A stretch of 64,000 nucleotides of DNA, taken from assembly GCA_016795205.1 (NCBI GenBank), contig JAEUHZ010000024.1, forward strand, positions 1 through 64,000. The letters are read 5' to 3'. The notes under the pieces are model-generated. The model worked only from the letters and a program-made list of their open reading frames with translations, made no database searches and had not been told where the DNA came from. Source of the DNA: Planctomycetota bacterium. GTDB taxonomy: Bacteria > Planctomycetota > UBA1135 > GCA-002686595. Made by a program: the position numbers and the translations under genes. The first letter of the stretch is position 1. The number at the start of each line of letters is the position of its first letter. Below are positions 1 through 8,876 of the stretch, in pieces.

Positions 1-57
1 TGCACGCCAGCGACCTTCAACTTCACCGACGGCGTCGAGATCGCCTGGGCGCCATGA
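1..57 (+). CDS. C-terminal end of an exported protein with the FCT/FNLTNG tail (partial)
   Basis: Only the last 18 codons are in the window; the reading frame is open from base 1 to a TGA at 55-57. The peptide reads CTPATFNFTDGVEIAWAP. It matches the very end of the FG-GAP protein encoded at 1086-3752 (FCTASAFNLTNGLRVRWAP) at the cysteine, the F-N-x-T-[ND]-G core and the terminal WAP. I infer that the upstream gene encodes another secreted protein with the same cysteine-rich C-terminal domain. The stop overlaps the ATG of the next gene (ATGA at 54-57). The body of the protein and its function cannot be seen. Confidence 0.7.
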   Translation, partial: CTPATFNFTDGVEIAWAP

Positions 58-971
58 CGCCCCGCCGCGGATCAGGCGACCGGCCGCGCGACCATCCGGG
101 GAACACCGGCTTGACACCCGCGCAACGGATCGATGCACGCATCGAGGAGCTGGGCGATTGGCGCGGCGAGCTGCTCGCCCGCCTCCGCAGGATCGTGCAG
201 GACGCCGATCCACAGGTCGTCGAGGAGTGGAAATGGCGCGGAGTTCCGGTCTGGGAGCACGACGGGATCCTCTGCACGGGCGAGATCTACCGGAACCACG
301 TGAAGCTGACGTTCCACAACGGCGCGGCGCTCGCGGATCCTTCGCAGCTCTTCAACTCGAGTCTCGCGGGGAACACGCGGCGCGCGATCGACTTCTCCCA
401 GGGAGCGCCGATCGACGAGCGGGCGCTCAAGGCGCTCGTACGTTCCGCCGTGTCCTGGAACAAGGCGAGGTCCGACGCGCGCGCGGGGAAGCCGCGCACG
501 TCTGCGACGAAGCCCGGGGCGAATCCCGCGCGCAAGGCGCGCGCCGAGCCTGCGCGGACGAAGGTCCGGTTGCTCGCGGGCGGCAATCCACAGATCGCGA
601 AGGCGGACGGCGATGCTCCCGTCCAGGCCTACATCGCCGCCCTGTCGGGCTGGCAACGTGAGCGCGCGCAACGCGTCGATGCGATCGTCGTGAAGACCCT
701 GCCCGACGTGCGCAAGGCCGTGAAGTGGAACTCCCCCCTGTACGGCGTGGAAGGGCAGGGCTGGTTCCTCGGCGTCCATGTCTTCACGCGCTACCTCAAG
801 CTGGCCTTCTTCCGCGGCGCGTCGTTGAGGCCGGTCCCGCCCGGAACGAGCAAGGACGAGCACACGCGCTACCTCGACCTCCACGAGGACCACGACCTCG
901 ACGAGCAGCAGCTCGCACGCTGGGTGAAGCAAGCGGCCGCGCTGCCTGGCTGGGTGACGAACAAGCGCTGA
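54..971 (+). CDS. Protein with two DUF1801 domains
   Basis: A 305-residue protein with two tandem copies of the DUF1801 (YdhG-like) fold joined by a lysine, arginine and alanine-rich linker at about 135-175. Copy one (about 22-132) carries VEEWKWRGVPVW, then HVKLTFHNGA. Copy two (about 190-298) carries KAVKWNSPLYGV, then YLKLAFFRGA. The repeated W(K/N).P-x-[WY] and K-L-x-F motifs are typical of the family, which has no established reaction; a small-molecule or iron-related role is sometimes suggested for relatives. No signal peptide is seen, so it is probably cytoplasmic. The chosen ATG overlaps the preceding stop codon. A TTG at 111 is an alternative start that would leave out the low-complexity first 19 residues. 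Confidence 0.85.
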   Translation: MTPRRGSGDRPRDHPGNTGLTPAQRIDARIEELGDWRGELLARLRRIVQDADPQVVEEWKWRGVPVWEHDGILCTGEIYRNHVKLTFHNGAALADPSQLFNSSLAGNTRRAIDFSQGAPIDERALKALVRSAVSWNKARSDARAGKPRTSATKPGANPARKARAEPARTKVRLLAGGNPQIAKADGDAPVQAYIAALSGWQRERAQRVDAIVVKTLPDVRKAVKWNSPLYGVEGQGWFLGVHVFTRYLKLAFFRGASLRPVPPGTSKDEHTRYLDLHEDHDLDEQQLARWVKQAAALPGWVTNKR

Positions 972-1026
972 CGTCCGCGCGCTCGCCAGCGGCAGGATCG
1001 CGCTCCGTGGCTCGCACTCGACGGCC

Positions 1027-1046
1027 AGCACCGTCACGGTGGTGCT
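1027..1046. terminator. Candidate bidirectional hairpin between convergent genes
   Basis: AGCACC at 1027-1032 can pair with GGTGCT at 1041-1046 (6 bp stem, 8-nt loop, extendable by G-T pairs). It lies between the stop of the DUF1801 gene and the stop of the FG-GAP gene on the other strand. There is no T-tract, so this is weak. Confidence 0.25.
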
Positions 1047-1085
1047 CAGGGCTGCGTCCGCCCGGAACCCAGACGCACTGCGCCT

Positions 1086-3752
1086 CTACGGCGCCCAGCG
1101 CACCCGAAGACCGTTCGTCAGGTTGAACGCCGACGCGGTGCAGAAGCTGGCTGCGTTGCGATACCAGACCTGGTAGACGCGCTCGCCCGGAGCCGTGACC
1201 TGTCCACGCACGCGCAGGGTCGTCTCGCCCGGTGCGGGCAAGTGCGAGCTGCCGCCCGCGTTCAAGCGCGTGCCCAGGCGAATCAGGGTGCCAGCAGCAC
1301 AGCGCAGCCCGTCACCGAACACGGCTCCCGCCCCGGCGGACGCGGCGCTCGTGCCTTGGAAGTAGAGCGCAGTCGCGCTGGGCGGCATGTGCGAGCCGAG
1401 CAGGCGCAGCGTGTCGTGCGCCAAAGACGCGGAGCCCGCGCCGCGCAGCCGGCCTGCGTCGCCGAACGAGTGCAGGCATCCAGCACCCGAGCCGGGCGCG
1501 CTGGCGTTGCCGCACGGACACGCTGTTCCACTGCCGTCGCCGGCGCACAGGGTCTCGCCGGCCGCGCTCGTGTTGCGGTACCAGCACCAGGAGGAATCGC
1601 CGAGCGCGAGCGCGAGCTCCGCGTCGCCGTCTCCGTCGAAGTCGTTCGCGTCGATCCCCCACGCCGACGCGGGCGCGGCGAGTTCCTGCGCCTCGTCGAA
1701 GGTCCCGAGGCCCGAGTTCCACAGGACGCGCGCGTGGCGCTGGTAGACGGAGAAGTTCGACACCGCGATGTCCGGGTCGCCGTCGAGGTCGAAGTCGGCG
1801 ACGGCGAGCCGGACCGGAGAGCGGCCGGCGGGGATCGCGACGTGCGGCGCGAACGCGCCGTTGCCCAGGTTCCAAAGCACGGAGACGAAGCCGGAATCGC
1901 TCACCACGACGAGGTCCAGATCGCCGTCGAGGTCGAGGTCCGCCGCGCCCACGTCGCTGGGGCCCGCCGCGGCGGCGTAGCGCACCTGGGGCGCGAACGC
2001 ACCCCCTCCCAGGTTGAGCAGCACCGACACGTCGTGGCTGAAGCCGTTCGCGACCACGAGGTCGAGGTCGAGGTCGCCGTCGAGGTCCGCGAGCACGACC
2101 GCTGCGGCGGAGTCACCCGCCGCCCACGCAACCGGCGCGGCGAACACGCCGTTGCCCTGGTTCAGGAGGATCGAGACGTTGTCGCTGGTGAAGTTCGACA
2201 CCGCGAGGTCGGGCAGGCCGTCTCCGTTGACGTCGCCGATCGCGACGTCCGAGGGCAGAGTGCCTGCCGGGTACCCGACGGCGGGAGCGAATGTCCCGTT
2301 GCCCACGTTCTTCAGGACACGCACAGCCGTGCTGGCCACGACGACGTCGAGGTGACCGTCGAGATCCACGTCGCCGAGAGCCACGTTCTTGGGGCTGGCA
2401 CCCGCGGCGTAGACCGCTTGCGGGGCGAAGGCACCGGCGCCCGACGCCAGATACACGGAGATGCTGTTCCCGTTCCGATTGACCACGACCACGTCGATCC
2501 CATTCAGGCCGTCGAGGTCGCCGCTCCCGATCGAGGTCGATCCCGACCCGGCCGCCGCCTGCGCCGGTCCCGGCGTCACGCCCGAAGCGGAGTTCCACAA
2601 CAGGGTCAGCGCGGAGTAGTCGGTGCTCACCGACGCATCGCCACGACTCGCAGCCACGACGTCGAGATCGCCATCGAGGTCCAAGTCAGCGCCGACGACG
2701 GCGCTGGTTTGGGGGCCCGTCCGGATTTTCAGGAATGAGCCGAACCCGCCCCCGCCAGTGTTCTCGACCCAGAACGCATCGTTCGAGTTCAGGACGGCGA
2801 TCACGTCGGGGTCGCCGTCGCCGTCCATGTCGATCGCCGAGGGCCATACCGGCTCGAACGTGACGGACGTCTGGGCGCTCAGCGCGAAGGTGCCGCCCCC
2901 CAAGTTGCGGAAGGCTCGCACGAACCCGTTCGAGCTGCCTTCGACGATGTCCACGGCTCCGTCGCCGTCCAGGTCCGCGAGCACGGCCCCCCAGGCGTTC
3001 GTGCCGGTCGCGACCGCCTGCGACGGGCCGAAGACGCCAGCGCCCAGGTTCCAGGCCACGAAGCCCGGCGACAGGAGGATGTCGAGGTCACCGTCCCCGT
3101 CGAGGTCGGCGAGCTGGCCCACGGGGCTGGCCATGGTCGCCGCCGTCGTGGCGGGCGCGCCGAACCCCAGGCCACCCAGGTTGGGCAGCACCGAGAGCAG
3201 GCCGGGTGACGGCGCCTGGGGTGAATGAACCAGCACGAGCTCGGGGAGGGTGTCACCGTCCAGGTCGGCGGAGTCCACCGTGGCTGGGCGTGCTCCGACC
3301 GGGATCGCGGGCAGCACGCTGAAGCTCCACGCCCCGTCGTTGCGCACCACGGTCAACGTGCCGGCCGAGTACGAGACTGCCGCGACGTCGAGGTCTCCGT
3401 CGCCGTCGAGGTCGGCGAGTTCCAGGCCGGACCCGGACAACGGCTGCGGCAGCGGGATCGTCACCTGGGTCCGGATGCTCGAGCCCAGGTTGCGGACGAG
3501 GAGGATGCGTCCGCCGGTCGAGTCCACCACCGCGAGGTCCGGGCGCCCGTCGCCATCGAGGTCGCCGGCGCGCACCGCGGTCGGATCCCCTGGCACGGGC
3601 AGCACGAAGGGTGCCTCGAAGCGCGAATCCTGGGCACCTCCGAGCGTCGCCAGCCCGGCGAGGCCCGCCACGGCGGTCAGCCCGCCGCGCGTGCCAGCGG
3701 CTGACGCCTGGGGCGCGCAGCGGAGCCTGATCGTCGTGAGGCGTTTCGACAT
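1086..3752 (-). CDS. Exported FG-GAP/VCBS repeat protein with cysteine-rich C-terminal domain
   Basis: 888 residues. The N-terminus is basic and followed by a hydrophobic alanine/glycine/leucine stretch (about 22-40) ending in GGAQ, consistent with a Sec signal. I count fourteen copies of a repeat with the calcium-binding core D-[LVFM]-[DN]-G/L-D-G-[DHLR]-x-[DE]-[LVI], spaced about 48 residues apart from about residue 60 to 720; these build the FG-GAP/VCBS beta-propeller seen in integrin alpha chains and bacterial surface proteins. The last roughly 160 residues form a separate domain with ACPCGN, GCLHS, YFQG, FGDGLRC, YQVWYRN and FCT..FNLTNG. A role in surface adhesion or matrix binding is inferred from the fold only. 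The ATG has a GGGAG ribosome site about 9 bases upstream. Confidence 0.9.
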   Translation of the reverse strand: MSKRLTTIRLRCAPQASAAGTRGGLTAVAGLAGLATLGGAQDSRFEAPFVLPVPGDPTAVRAGDLDGDGRPDLAVVDSTGGRILLVRNLGSSIRTQVTIPLPQPLSGSGLELADLDGDGDLDVAAVSYSAGTLTVVRNDGAWSFSVLPAIPVGARPATVDSADLDGDTLPELVLVHSPQAPSPGLLSVLPNLGGLGFGAPATTAATMASPVGQLADLDGDGDLDILLSPGFVAWNLGAGVFGPSQAVATGTNAWGAVLADLDGDGAVDIVEGSSNGFVRAFRNLGGGTFALSAQTSVTFEPVWPSAIDMDGDGDPDVIAVLNSNDAFWVENTGGGGFGSFLKIRTGPQTSAVVGADLDLDGDLDVVAASRGDASVSTDYSALTLLWNSASGVTPGPAQAAAGSGSTSIGSGDLDGLNGIDVVVVNRNGNSISVYLASGAGAFAPQAVYAAGASPKNVALGDVDLDGHLDVVVASTAVRVLKNVGNGTFAPAVGYPAGTLPSDVAIGDVNGDGLPDLAVSNFTSDNVSILLNQGNGVFAAPVAWAAGDSAAAVVLADLDGDLDLDLVVANGFSHDVSVLLNLGGGAFAPQVRYAAAAGPSDVGAADLDLDGDLDLVVVSDSGFVSVLWNLGNGAFAPHVAIPAGRSPVRLAVADFDLDGDPDIAVSNFSVYQRHARVLWNSGLGTFDEAQELAAPASAWGIDANDFDGDGDAELALALGDSSWCWYRNTSAAGETLCAGDGSGTACPCGNASAPGSGAGCLHSFGDAGRLRGAGSASLAHDTLRLLGSHMPPSATALYFQGTSAASAGAGAVFGDGLRCAAGTLIRLGTRLNAGGSSHLPAPGETTLRVRGQVTAPGERVYQVWYRNAASFCTASAFNLTNGLRVRWAP

Positions 3753-4069
3753 CGAAGGACTCCCTTGCTCAGGCCAGTGCGCGCGTTGCGATTCTCCCAG
3801 GCCAAATCTCTCCCACTGGGGATCCTACCAGGGTTCCCGGGCCTCGCCCGGCCCGCGACGAGGCGTCGACGGGGGGCGCGAGCCTCGTGGTCCGCCGAGC
3901 GCGCGTTCACCCGTGCACTACCGCTCGACGAGCACCCACCGCAGGCAGCCGAGGCCGCACCAACCGGCGGGCATGGACATTGCCCCACCGCTCCCGACCC
4001 GACGTGGTTCCGTCGGGGTCCGGGCGGCGTGCGCCGCCCGCTGCCCTGGGTCCGAGTCCAACCACTTCC
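3753..4069. promoter_or_regulatory. Divergent intergenic region with a 9-bp-stem inverted repeat
   Basis: This 317-base gap separates the divergent FG-GAP gene and the small exported-protein gene, so it must hold both promoters, though no clear -35/-10 pair stands out. The one structure I see is an inverted repeat at 4021-4040: CGGGCGGCG, a TG spacer, then CGCCGCCCG, 30 bases before the plus-strand ATG. It could be an operator or a leader hairpin. No credible open reading frame occupies the gap. Confidence 0.4.
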
Positions 4070-4570
4070 ATGCACCCCGCACGCACTCTCTGCCTCGCCA
4101 CCAGCATCCTCGCGCCCCTGGTGCTCGCCGACGGCGCAGCCGCTCAGTGCACGTCCGTCCTCGCAGCCGATGTGACCTCGGTTTCCGTCACGGCCGGAGG
4201 CATCCAGACGCTCACGCTCACGTCGAACGCGCCCCAGCGGATCTTCTCGGTGGTCGGGTCCTTCTCCGGGACCTCTCCCGCGGAGCCGTACTTCGCGGTC
4301 GGCGGCCTGAACCTGGCGCGGGACCGCTACCTGGTCCTGTCCTACACGGGGCGCTCGCGCCTCTTGCCCGGGGGCATCCCGAACGCGCCCGGCGGGCACA
4401 CGCTCCTGACCGACGCGCAAGGTCGCGCAGACCAGCTCGTGGTCGTGCCGCCCAGCGCCCTGTCGTTCCTGGTCGGGCGCACCGTGCTGCACGGCGTCTA
4501 CACGGTGTCCGACCTGGACCTCCTTCCGTCGTGCGGGAGCAACGTCGTGTCGCTCGTCTTCGCCCCCTGA
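4070..4570 (+). CDS. Small exported protein of unknown function
   Basis: 166 residues from the ATG at 4070. The first 25 residues (MHPARTLCLATSILAPLVLA, then DGAAAQC) look like a Sec signal with cleavage near AAA-QC. The mature part is predicted to be mostly beta strands (SVSVTAGGIQTLTLTS, RYLVLSYTG, QLVVVPPS) with two cysteines, one at the mature N-terminus and one near the end (LLPSCGSN), which could form a disulfide. I do not recognise the family. It sits next to two genes for exported proteins with a common tail, but lacks that tail itself. An in-frame extension to 3887 exists but has no signal-like start, so the later ATG is preferred. Confidence 0.6.
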   Translation: MHPARTLCLATSILAPLVLADGAAAQCTSVLAADVTSVSVTAGGIQTLTLTSNAPQRIFSVVGSFSGTSPAEPYFAVGGLNLARDRYLVLSYTGRSRLLPGGIPNAPGGHTLLTDAQGRADQLVVVPPSALSFLVGRTVLHGVYTVSDLDLLPSCGSNVVSLVFAP

Positions 4571-4669
4571 GCCAGCCGGGCCGCGCGCGGGCGGATGCCG
4601 CGCCTCCGGTCCGGGAGCGCGGCTGAGGGCTCGTGCTCCGCGAGTCGTGAGCCCCGGCAGGCCGCGGGA

Positions 4670-4695
4670 GCTGTTCGAGAACGTCCCCGAACAGC
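4670..4695. terminator. Candidate terminator hairpin after the small exported-protein gene
   Basis: GCTGTTCG at 4670-4677 is perfectly complementary to CGAACAGC at 4688-4695, with a 10-base loop. It lies 100 bases past the stop at 4570 and 90 bases before the IS66 left end. No T-tract follows, so its role is uncertain. Confidence 0.3.
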
Positions 4696-4776
4696 GCCGC
4701 CGGCTGCCTCGCGGGCCGTCGTCAGGGAGGCAACCTCTGACCGTCCCTGGGCACTGCCGTGCGATCCGCAGAGCTC

Positions 4777-4784
4777 TGATAACC
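4777..4784. repeat. Target-site duplication, left copy, of the IS66 element
   Basis: TGATAACC directly abuts the inverted-repeat end at 4785. The partner at 9962-9969 is TAATAACC. IS66-family insertions duplicate 8 bp, and these match at 7 of 8 positions; the single difference suggests mutation since insertion. Confidence 0.75.
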
Positions 4785-4839
4785 GTAGCCGTTCGGCGAC
4801 ACCCACCCCTGCCGGCACTTGACCTCGGCCTGGTGGCGG

Positions 4840-6235
4840 TCAGCTCGCCGTCTTGAGCGCGAGCCGCTCGAGGATGCTGGCGCGGTGCGCCTCGACCACG
4901 GGCGCCCACTTGGCCTTCCACCCGTACGGCGTCAGCTCGCGCACGTCGCTGACCTTCCCGATCCGCAGCAGCACGTCGCGCAAGTAGGTCCGCGGGTCGA
5001 CGCCGTGCTCCTTGCACGTCGCGATCAGGCTGTACATCACCGCCGTCTTTCCGCCGCGCTCGTTCCCGAAGAAGACCCAGTTCTTGCGACCGACGGTCAC
5101 GGTACGCAGCGCCCGCTCCGCGCCGTTGTTGTCGATCTCGAGCCGGCCGTCGTCGCAGGAGCGCACCAGCGCGGCCCAGTTCGAGAGCGCGTAGTCGACC
5201 GCCTTCGCGAAGAGTCCCTTGTCGAGCACCGGCGTGCGCGTCACTGCGATCCACTCGCGCAGACACTCCAGACGCGGCAGCGATTCGCTGCGGCGCAGAT
5301 CGCGGACCGCGTCGGGCTCGAGTTGCGCGTCCTTCGCTTGTCGCTCGATGGCGTACAGCTCGCGGATCCGATCGATCGCCTCCTTGGCGAGCTTCGGTTC
5401 GCTGTCCTCGGCCTTTATGAAGTAGCGCCGTGCGTGCGCCCAGCACGCCACCTCGAGGATTCGACGGTCGCGGCAGAAAGCGTCGTAGGCCGGATACGCG
5501 TACGCCTGCATGTAGCCTCCGAAGCCGGCGAGCACGGCGGCCGGGGCGTCCCGACCGCGCGACTCGGTCATGTCGAAGAAGACCTAGCGGCCGAGCCCGC
5601 AGTAGACCCACATGCGACCCAGGCGGGAGTTGTTCCGACTGTCTTCCTGGATCGTGACCGGGGTGTCGTCGGTCTGGATCACGCCGCTCGCCAGCGCGTC
5701 CTTCTTGATCTGCTCGGCGATGGGCGCCAGCAGCTCCGCGCAGCGCACAGCCGACTCGCACAGCACCGAGCGCGACAGGTCGAGGCCTTCCGAGGCGTAC
5801 TTCGACTCGAATCAGTTGTAGGGCATGTGCATCCCGAAGCGATCGACCAGCACCCGGGCCTGGAATCCCGTGCCCAGGATGCCCTTGTCGATCACCCGAT
5901 CCGGACCGGGCGCGGTCTTCACGCCGCACGCGCACGACTTGCAGGCGTACTTCGTGCGCGCGATCTCGTGCACGACGGCGATCTCGAGGCGCTCGAGTTC
6001 CTTGGTCACGTCCTCGCCGATCTTCTCGAGCGTCGCACCGCACGCGCAGCCACGCTGGTCGAGGGGCAGCTCGAAGGTCGTGCGCACGACGGGCAGGTGC
6101 GGCGGGAAGTGCTTGCGGCGCTTGGGGACGGCCTTCGTGTGCGGCTGACGGATCTTGACGACGCCCTCGACGCGCTTCTCGTCGGCGATACGCTCGGCCG
6201 CCTCGACGATCTCGGGGAAGAGCAGGTGCATCTGG
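4840..6235 (-). pseudogene. tnpC: IS66 transposase tnpC, 3' portion, with two in-frame stop codons
   Basis: This stretch encodes the rest of an IS66 transposase after the N-terminal part at 9024-9246. From residue H (6230) it reads a zinc-binding region (CACGATLEKI, CKSCACG), the DDE domain (TDDTPVTI, CWAHARRYF, GAERALR, GNERGGK) and the IS66 C-terminal tail. One reading frame is kept throughout but is broken by TGA at 5812-5814 (after GMHMPYN) and TAG at 5584-5586 (before VFFDMTESR). At the site where the family normally has Q-x-D-x-Y, this copy has QAYAYPAYD, so the catalytic aspartate appears changed to tyrosine. Rejoined with the 5' piece, the frame would code for 537 residues, a typical TnpC length. 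It is decayed and probably inactive. Confidence 0.92.
6231..6235. repeat. Target-site duplication, left copy, of the IS21 element
   Basis: TCTGG lies directly outside the TGTCA end of the IS21-like element and is repeated at 9024-9028 after the TGACA end. Deleting the element plus one copy rejoins the tnpC frame without any loss (S-P-G-Q-M / H-L-L-F). Confidence 0.85.
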
Positions 6236-6242
6236 TGTCAAG

Positions 6243-6403
6243 GCTCGGCCATGCTGGTCCACCCTGGTTCGGCCAAGCTGGTCCACCCGAGGGCGCTCGG
6301 AAAAGTAGCCGAGCGCGGCCTGCACACCGGTGGCGGGGCAGCCAGAAGGCCGGGCGGTGCGGCGCCGGAAAAAGTGGGCGCTCAGTTCGGGCAAGCAGGT
6401 CCA
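6243..6403. repeat. Three 20-bp subterminal repeats at the IS21 left end
   Basis: The unit GTTCGGSCAAGCTGGTCCAC occurs at 6243-6262 (degenerate), 6267-6286 and 6384-6403 (one change). The first two are 24 bp apart. It is the reverse complement of the unit repeated at the right end. IS21 elements usually carry such multiple copies as transposase binding sites. Confidence 0.85.
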
Positions 6404-6470
6404 CCTTCATTGATCACGAGGCCGAGGTCCCGGCCTCGATCGTGCTTCGCGACGCCTCGCCACGACCGGT

Positions 6471-7217
6471 TCAGCCCGCCTTCCGTGCTCCCGGCGGGTT
6501 GCGGTAGGAGTGCCCCTCGATGACCACGACGTGCGCGTGGTGCAGGAGCCGGTCCATCGCCGCGGACGCCATCAGCTCGTCGAGGAAGAGCGGGTGCCAC
6601 TCTTCCAAGGCGCGGTTCGACGTGATGATCATCGAGCCGCGCTCGTAGCGTTGGCGGATCACTTCGTAGACGTCGATCGGCTCTTCGCCTTCGAGCGGCC
6701 GCAGGCCGAGGTCATCCACGATCAGGAGGTCGGGCGACGTGAAGCGCAGCATCCTCTTGTCGTAGCTCTGGTCGGCCCGCGACGCGCGCAGCGTCGAGAG
6801 CATGCGGTGCGCCGAGACGTACGCGACCGAGTGCCCGGCCCTGCACGCGCGCTCGCCGATGGCTTGGGCCAGGTGCGACTTGCCGACACCCGTCGGGCCG
6901 ATCAGCAGCACGTTCTCGTGCTTCTCGATGAAGTTGCACGTCGCCAGATCGACGAGCTTGGACTTGGGGACCTTCGGGTTGAAGGCCCACTCGAAGTCCT
7001 CGAGCCGCTTGGTCGTCTCGAAGCTCGCGCGACGTAGCCGTTGCTCGAGCTGCTTGGAGTCGCGCCGCTGGACCTCGTCGCAGCAGACACGGAAGAGGAA
7101 GTCGTGATGGGAGATCACGCCGTCGGCGGCCTCCTTGGTGCGCAGGTCGAGCGTCTTGAGCACGCCCGAGAGGCGCAGCTTTTTCAGGACGGGGATCAGT
7201 TCGTCTGTGATGGACAT
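6471..7217 (-). CDS. istB: IS21-family helper ATPase IstB
   Basis: 248 residues from the ATG at 7217. IstB is the AAA+ ATPase that helps the IS21 transposase choose and join its target. Visible motifs are Walker A GPTGVGKSH (about 108-116), Walker B LLIVDDLG (about 167-174) and the sensor-like IITSNR (about 200). The N-terminal helical region (KLRLSGVLKTLDLR) and the EDFEWAFNP segment are typical of the family. The ATG follows the istA stop by 4 bases and the ribosome site GGAG lies within the end of istA, so the two are translationally coupled. An in-frame extension to 7382 runs into istA and is not used. The gene looks intact. Confidence 0.96.
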   Translation of the reverse strand: MSITDELIPVLKKLRLSGVLKTLDLRTKEAADGVISHHDFLFRVCCDEVQRRDSKQLEQRLRRASFETTKRLEDFEWAFNPKVPKSKLVDLATCNFIEKHENVLLIGPTGVGKSHLAQAIGERACRAGHSVAYVSAHRMLSTLRASRADQSYDKRMLRFTSPDLLIVDDLGLRPLEGEEPIDVYEVIRQRYERGSMIITSNRALEEWHPLFLDELMASAAMDRLLHHAHVVVIEGHSYRNPPGARKAG

Positions 7218-7221
7218 GGGT

Positions 7222-8796
7222 TCACTCCACGTGGGCGAAGAGGGGATCGGTGGGCTTGCGCGCGAAGCGTGCCCCCTTCGACCACGCTCGCTTGCGTTCA
7301 TCGGGCAAGGGCTCGAGGTCGAGACCCTGCTTGAGGATGTTCTTGATGCCGCGGTAGTCGCTGCATCCGAAGTGCAGCGCACGCCTCGCGGCCGCGCGCG
7401 CCCGCTCGGGAGGGAAGCCCTCCAGGTGCGTGACGATCGCCTGGACGCGACGGAGCTGCGTGAGCACGTCGTCCTCGGCGAAGATCAGCTCGACCAAGTG
7501 CTCGACCTCGGTGGCCATCGAGCGCGCTCGATCGATCCAGTGCTCCCGACTACGCTCGCGCAGATCACGGCGATGCTCGGGCAGATGCTCTTCGACGGTG
7601 CTGCGCTGGCCGCGTTTCACGCGCGCGTGCGTGACCTGGTGCACGTCCTGGTGGTAGATCGCAATCGAGTGCCGCGAGCAGCGCACCCAGACCTCTTGGT
7701 GCAGGAGCGGCCAGGGAGCCGAGTAGAAAGCACCGTCGACCTGGACATGGGCGTCGGTGTGCACGCGAGCCTGCTTCCAGACCACGAGCTCGAAGCGCGC
7801 GCGCGGCAGGGCGATCAGCGCGCCGCGTTCGTGTTCCTCGAAGAGCTCGATCGGTGCGCGAGACGTCGTGCCATGCGAGCGTCGGTCGGCGATCTCGCCC
7901 ATCCAGCGTCGCAGCGCCTTCTGATCCTCGTGGATGTCGATCGACTCCCAGGTGCGCAGGAAGTTGCCCTTCACGTAGCGCACGCCGGCCTCGACCTTGC
8001 CCTTCTTCTCCGGTGATCGCGGCGGAGCGGGATCGATCTGGAAGCCGTAGTGCCGTGCAAGCTCGCGGTAGCTGCGCTGGATCACCGGATCGTCGTCCAC
8101 GGTGAAGGCGGCACGGATGACCGCGGCCTTCAAGTTGTCCGGCACGACCACGTGCGGCACTCCGCCGAAGTACTCGAAGGCCTCGACGTGCAGGCGGATC
8201 CAGGTCTCGATCCGCTGGTCGAAGACGAGCGCGCAGAAGAAGCGACGGCTGAAGCCGAGCGTCATCACGAAGACCCAGCTCTTGCGCAGGATCCCGCGCT
8301 CGGGGTCGTAGCGTTTGCCCGCGTACCCGAAGTCGACCTGCGCGATCTGTCCGGGCTTGGTCTCGACGGGGATGGCGACGTCGACGGCCTTCGGCCCTTC
8401 GGCGCGCTCCAGCCGCAGGCACAGTCGCTTGATCGCGGAAAGGCTCCCCGCGTACTCGGGCTGATTCACTCGGAGGTGATCGTGGATCGCAGTGGGTCCG
8501 GCACCCTTGGCCCGCATGCGCACGATCTCCTCGCGCCAGCGATCGACCGTCGAGGTCACGGTTTCCGCGGCAGCGGAGGCGGCATGCTCGCGCACGAGCC
8601 CCGACAACACGTCCAGCTCGGGGAGCGCGTCGATCGGCCCCTCGAGGAGGCCGGCATCCGAGAGCACCGCGAGGTACTCACGGATCGTGTCGCGGCCCAT
8701 CGAGAGGTGTCGCGCGATCCTCCTCGAACTCTTGCCCAGCCGGTGAAGCCGGATCACTTCCTGCAATCGGTGCATGTCGGTCCTCCTGGCGCCCAT
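7222..8796 (-). CDS. istA: IS21-family transposase IstA
   Basis: 524 residues. The N-terminal helix-turn-helix (LHRLGKSSRRIARHLSMGRD, about 13-32) binds the element ends. The rve/DDE integrase core follows, with acidic residues in AQVDFGYAG, VVVPDNLKA and KGKVEAGVRYVKG that fit the D-D-E triad. A C-terminal beta-barrel region follows (about 350-450). The ATG at 8796 has a GGAGG about 6 bases upstream. An ATG seven codons in is possible. It is coupled to istB downstream. The start lies about 230 bases inside the right end of the element, after the repeat array, from which its promoter presumably comes. No disrupted codons are seen. Confidence 0.96.
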   Translation of the reverse strand: MGARRTDMHRLQEVIRLHRLGKSSRRIARHLSMGRDTIREYLAVLSDAGLLEGPIDALPELDVLSGLVREHAASAAAETVTSTVDRWREEIVRMRAKGAGPTAIHDHLRVNQPEYAGSLSAIKRLCLRLERAEGPKAVDVAIPVETKPGQIAQVDFGYAGKRYDPERGILRKSWVFVMTLGFSRRFFCALVFDQRIETWIRLHVEAFEYFGGVPHVVVPDNLKAAVIRAAFTVDDDPVIQRSYRELARHYGFQIDPAPPRSPEKKGKVEAGVRYVKGNFLRTWESIDIHEDQKALRRWMGEIADRRSHGTTSRAPIELFEEHERGALIALPRARFELVVWKQARVHTDAHVQVDGAFYSAPWPLLHQEVWVRCSRHSIAIYHQDVHQVTHARVKRGQRSTVEEHLPEHRRDLRERSREHWIDRARSMATEVEHLVELIFAEDDVLTQLRRVQAIVTHLEGFPPERARAAARRALHFGCSDYRGIKNILKQGLDLEPLPDERKRAWSKGARFARKPTDPLFAHVE

Positions 8797-8876
8797 CCCG
8801 TCCTCCCTGCCGGTGGAAAACCGCGGAGGATGACGGGGATGGCAGCTCGGGCGAGGGCCGGGGGAACCGGCGTCAG

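Noticed and set aside
5584-5814. Stop-codon recoding to read through TGA and TAG in tnpC
   Set aside because: The element is also cut by IS21 and has lost a catalytic residue, so decay is the simpler explanation; no SECIS-like or pyrrolysine context was seen.
3677-6394. 905-codon minus-strand frame running from the FG-GAP gene start across the IS66 left end
   Set aside because: It crosses the transposon boundary and unrelated genes, and is arginine/glycine/proline-rich throughout.
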